A DNA stretch of 64,000 bases from Fasciola hepatica. Taxonomy: Eukaryota > Platyhelminthes > Trematoda > Plagiorchiida > Fasciolidae. Made by a program: the position numbers and the translations under genes. The DNA lies in the NCBI GenBank assembly GCA_948099385.1, contig CANUEZ040000117.1, forward strand, positions 4,574,001 through 4,638,000, read 5' to 3'. Each line of letters starts with the position of its first letter. Position 1 is the first letter of the stretch. The notes under the pieces are model-generated. The model was given only the letters and a program-made list of their open reading frames with translations, was not told where the DNA came from and did not search any database. Of the stretch, positions 63,065 through 64,000 are shown one piece after another.

Positions 63065-64000
63065 TTAACAACAATACCTGCCCTATACCCACGTTTTACT
63101 TCAACTTGGCCGTAGAAGATGCTCTATGGAACTCCTTTTCTGGTCTTCTAAACGGTGGAGTTAAACTCCTCCCAAGGAAAAATTGTCCCGGCTTAAAATA
63201 TGCGGATGATACCTCCTAGCAGAGAAATAATGTACAGGCAAAGCAAAATGCTTCAGACCGCTTAGCGATTGAGGTATCCAGATATGGAGTGCACTTTGTG
63301 CAAAGAGCTTTGGAAGATTGGCAGGAGACCTTGCTTGTGCTCACCCTTTATGGGGATCAGCCTGAGTTAGCCGATAACTTTAAATACCTTGGAAGCTTGA
63401 TAGCATCTGGAGAAGGTGTTAGGGAGGAGATTGGTTCATGAATAGCAGGAGTTAGAGCAGCTTTCGCAAACCTGCGACACCTGGGGTGTCGCTCCTGCAT
63501 CCAGCTCACTCTTAGGGGACGGGTGTATATTGCCGCTCTTCGTAGTGTTTTAGTCCACAGTTGGGAGACCTGGCCACTGCAAGATGAGGATGCTCTGTGC
63601 CTTTCTGTGTTCGACAGCCGACGTCTCCGAAGCATTGCTCGTATCTGGTAGGAACATTAATTTAGTAACAACGAGGTGTGCTGTCGTGCGTTAGACACTG
63701 GGAGCAACCCTCTTATTGAAGTGATGGCTTTATACTGGTTCAGGTGGCTCGGTCATGTTTTACAAATGCCGGCCCATCGTTTACCTTTCCGTGCTCTATT
63801 TTTGCGTGCTGGGCAAAGCTGGAAGAAGCCATGCGGTGGTCAAGCTATGAGTTGGCGTAGAAATGTGAAAAATTTAGCATCAGCTCTGGCTTTGGTTGGA
63901 GCTTTTCATCTCCCTGGTTGGAGTCCAAGGGACGAGGATAGTCGTTGGTTAGAGACTATGAGGGATACGGTTTAGAATAGAAGTCAGTGGCACGAATCTG
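63065..64000 (+). mobile_element. RTE-like LINE, RT to ORF end, runs off window
   Basis: Plus-strand pieces give VKLLPRKNCPGLKYADDT (RT catalytic motif), LAIEVSRYGVHFVQ, LALTLYG-like, NFKYLGSLIASGEGVREEI, AGVRAAFANLRHLGCRSC, LRGRVYIAALRSVLVHSWET and FRWLGHVLQMPAHRLPFRAL, then HLPGWSPRDEDSRWLETMRD. This order is typical of SR2/RTE-type LINEs in flukes. At least three in-frame stops and a frameshift make it inactive. The last 300 bases are an open frame (63676-63975). Confidence 0.8.

Overview
The window looks like nuclear DNA from a flatworm, most likely a digenean trematode. This is inferred from multi-kilobase introns, many Penelope-like (RT + GIY-YIG), CR1-like and RTE-like retroelement remnants, tRNA-derived short repeats and many microsatellites. 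I cannot name the species.

One host gene dominates. Read on the minus strand, ten exons between 56895 and 3427 splice together with consistent GT-AG boundaries and reading-frame phases into an open frame of 1052 codons; the 3' end lies beyond base 1. The 5' exon carries a tandem doublecortin (DCX) pair whose first domain has the TPRGR...L..L...YxCS signature of the RP1/RP1L1 (oxygen-regulated protein 1) family of ciliary axoneme proteins. The DCX pair is followed by two PLAT/LH2 domains (exons 3-4 and 5-6), then a stretch in exons 7-10 that reads like fascin/ricin-type beta-trefoil repeats. None of the ten coding exons is a single complete open reading frame, so the gene is visible only after splicing.

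Layout, right to left in transcript direction: 63065-64000 plus-strand RTE-like LINE running off the window; about 56896-63064 5' flank with one degenerate repeat; 55999-56895 exon 1; a 14.35 kb intron 1 with a plausible nested plus-strand terminal exon plus poly(A) signal (49268-49502), a tRNA-derived element and hairpin elements; exon 2 (41377-41647); intron 2 with a Penelope-like RT fragment; exon 3 (36134-36366); exon 4 (33993-34401); intron 4 with a pyrimidine-rich block, a 280-bp foldback element and a GIY-YIG fragment; exon 5 (30053-30210); intron 5 with a tRNA-like foldback and another Penelope-like copy; exon 6 (23567-23923); exon 7 (20376-20498); intron 7 with a Penelope-like element inside 301-bp inverted arms and a roughly 2.1 kb GAT array; exon 8 (14504-14735); exon 9 (8787-8992); exon 10 (3427-3696); and a 3' flank with a CR1-like 3' end and a foldback element at base 1.

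The mobile sequences are all decayed. The most notable points are the DCX-DCX-PLAT-PLAT-trefoil-like architecture, the nearly pure intronic GAT array, the near-identical inverted arms around an otherwise eroded Penelope-like core, and a family of tRNA-derived elements that exist as head-to-head foldbacks.
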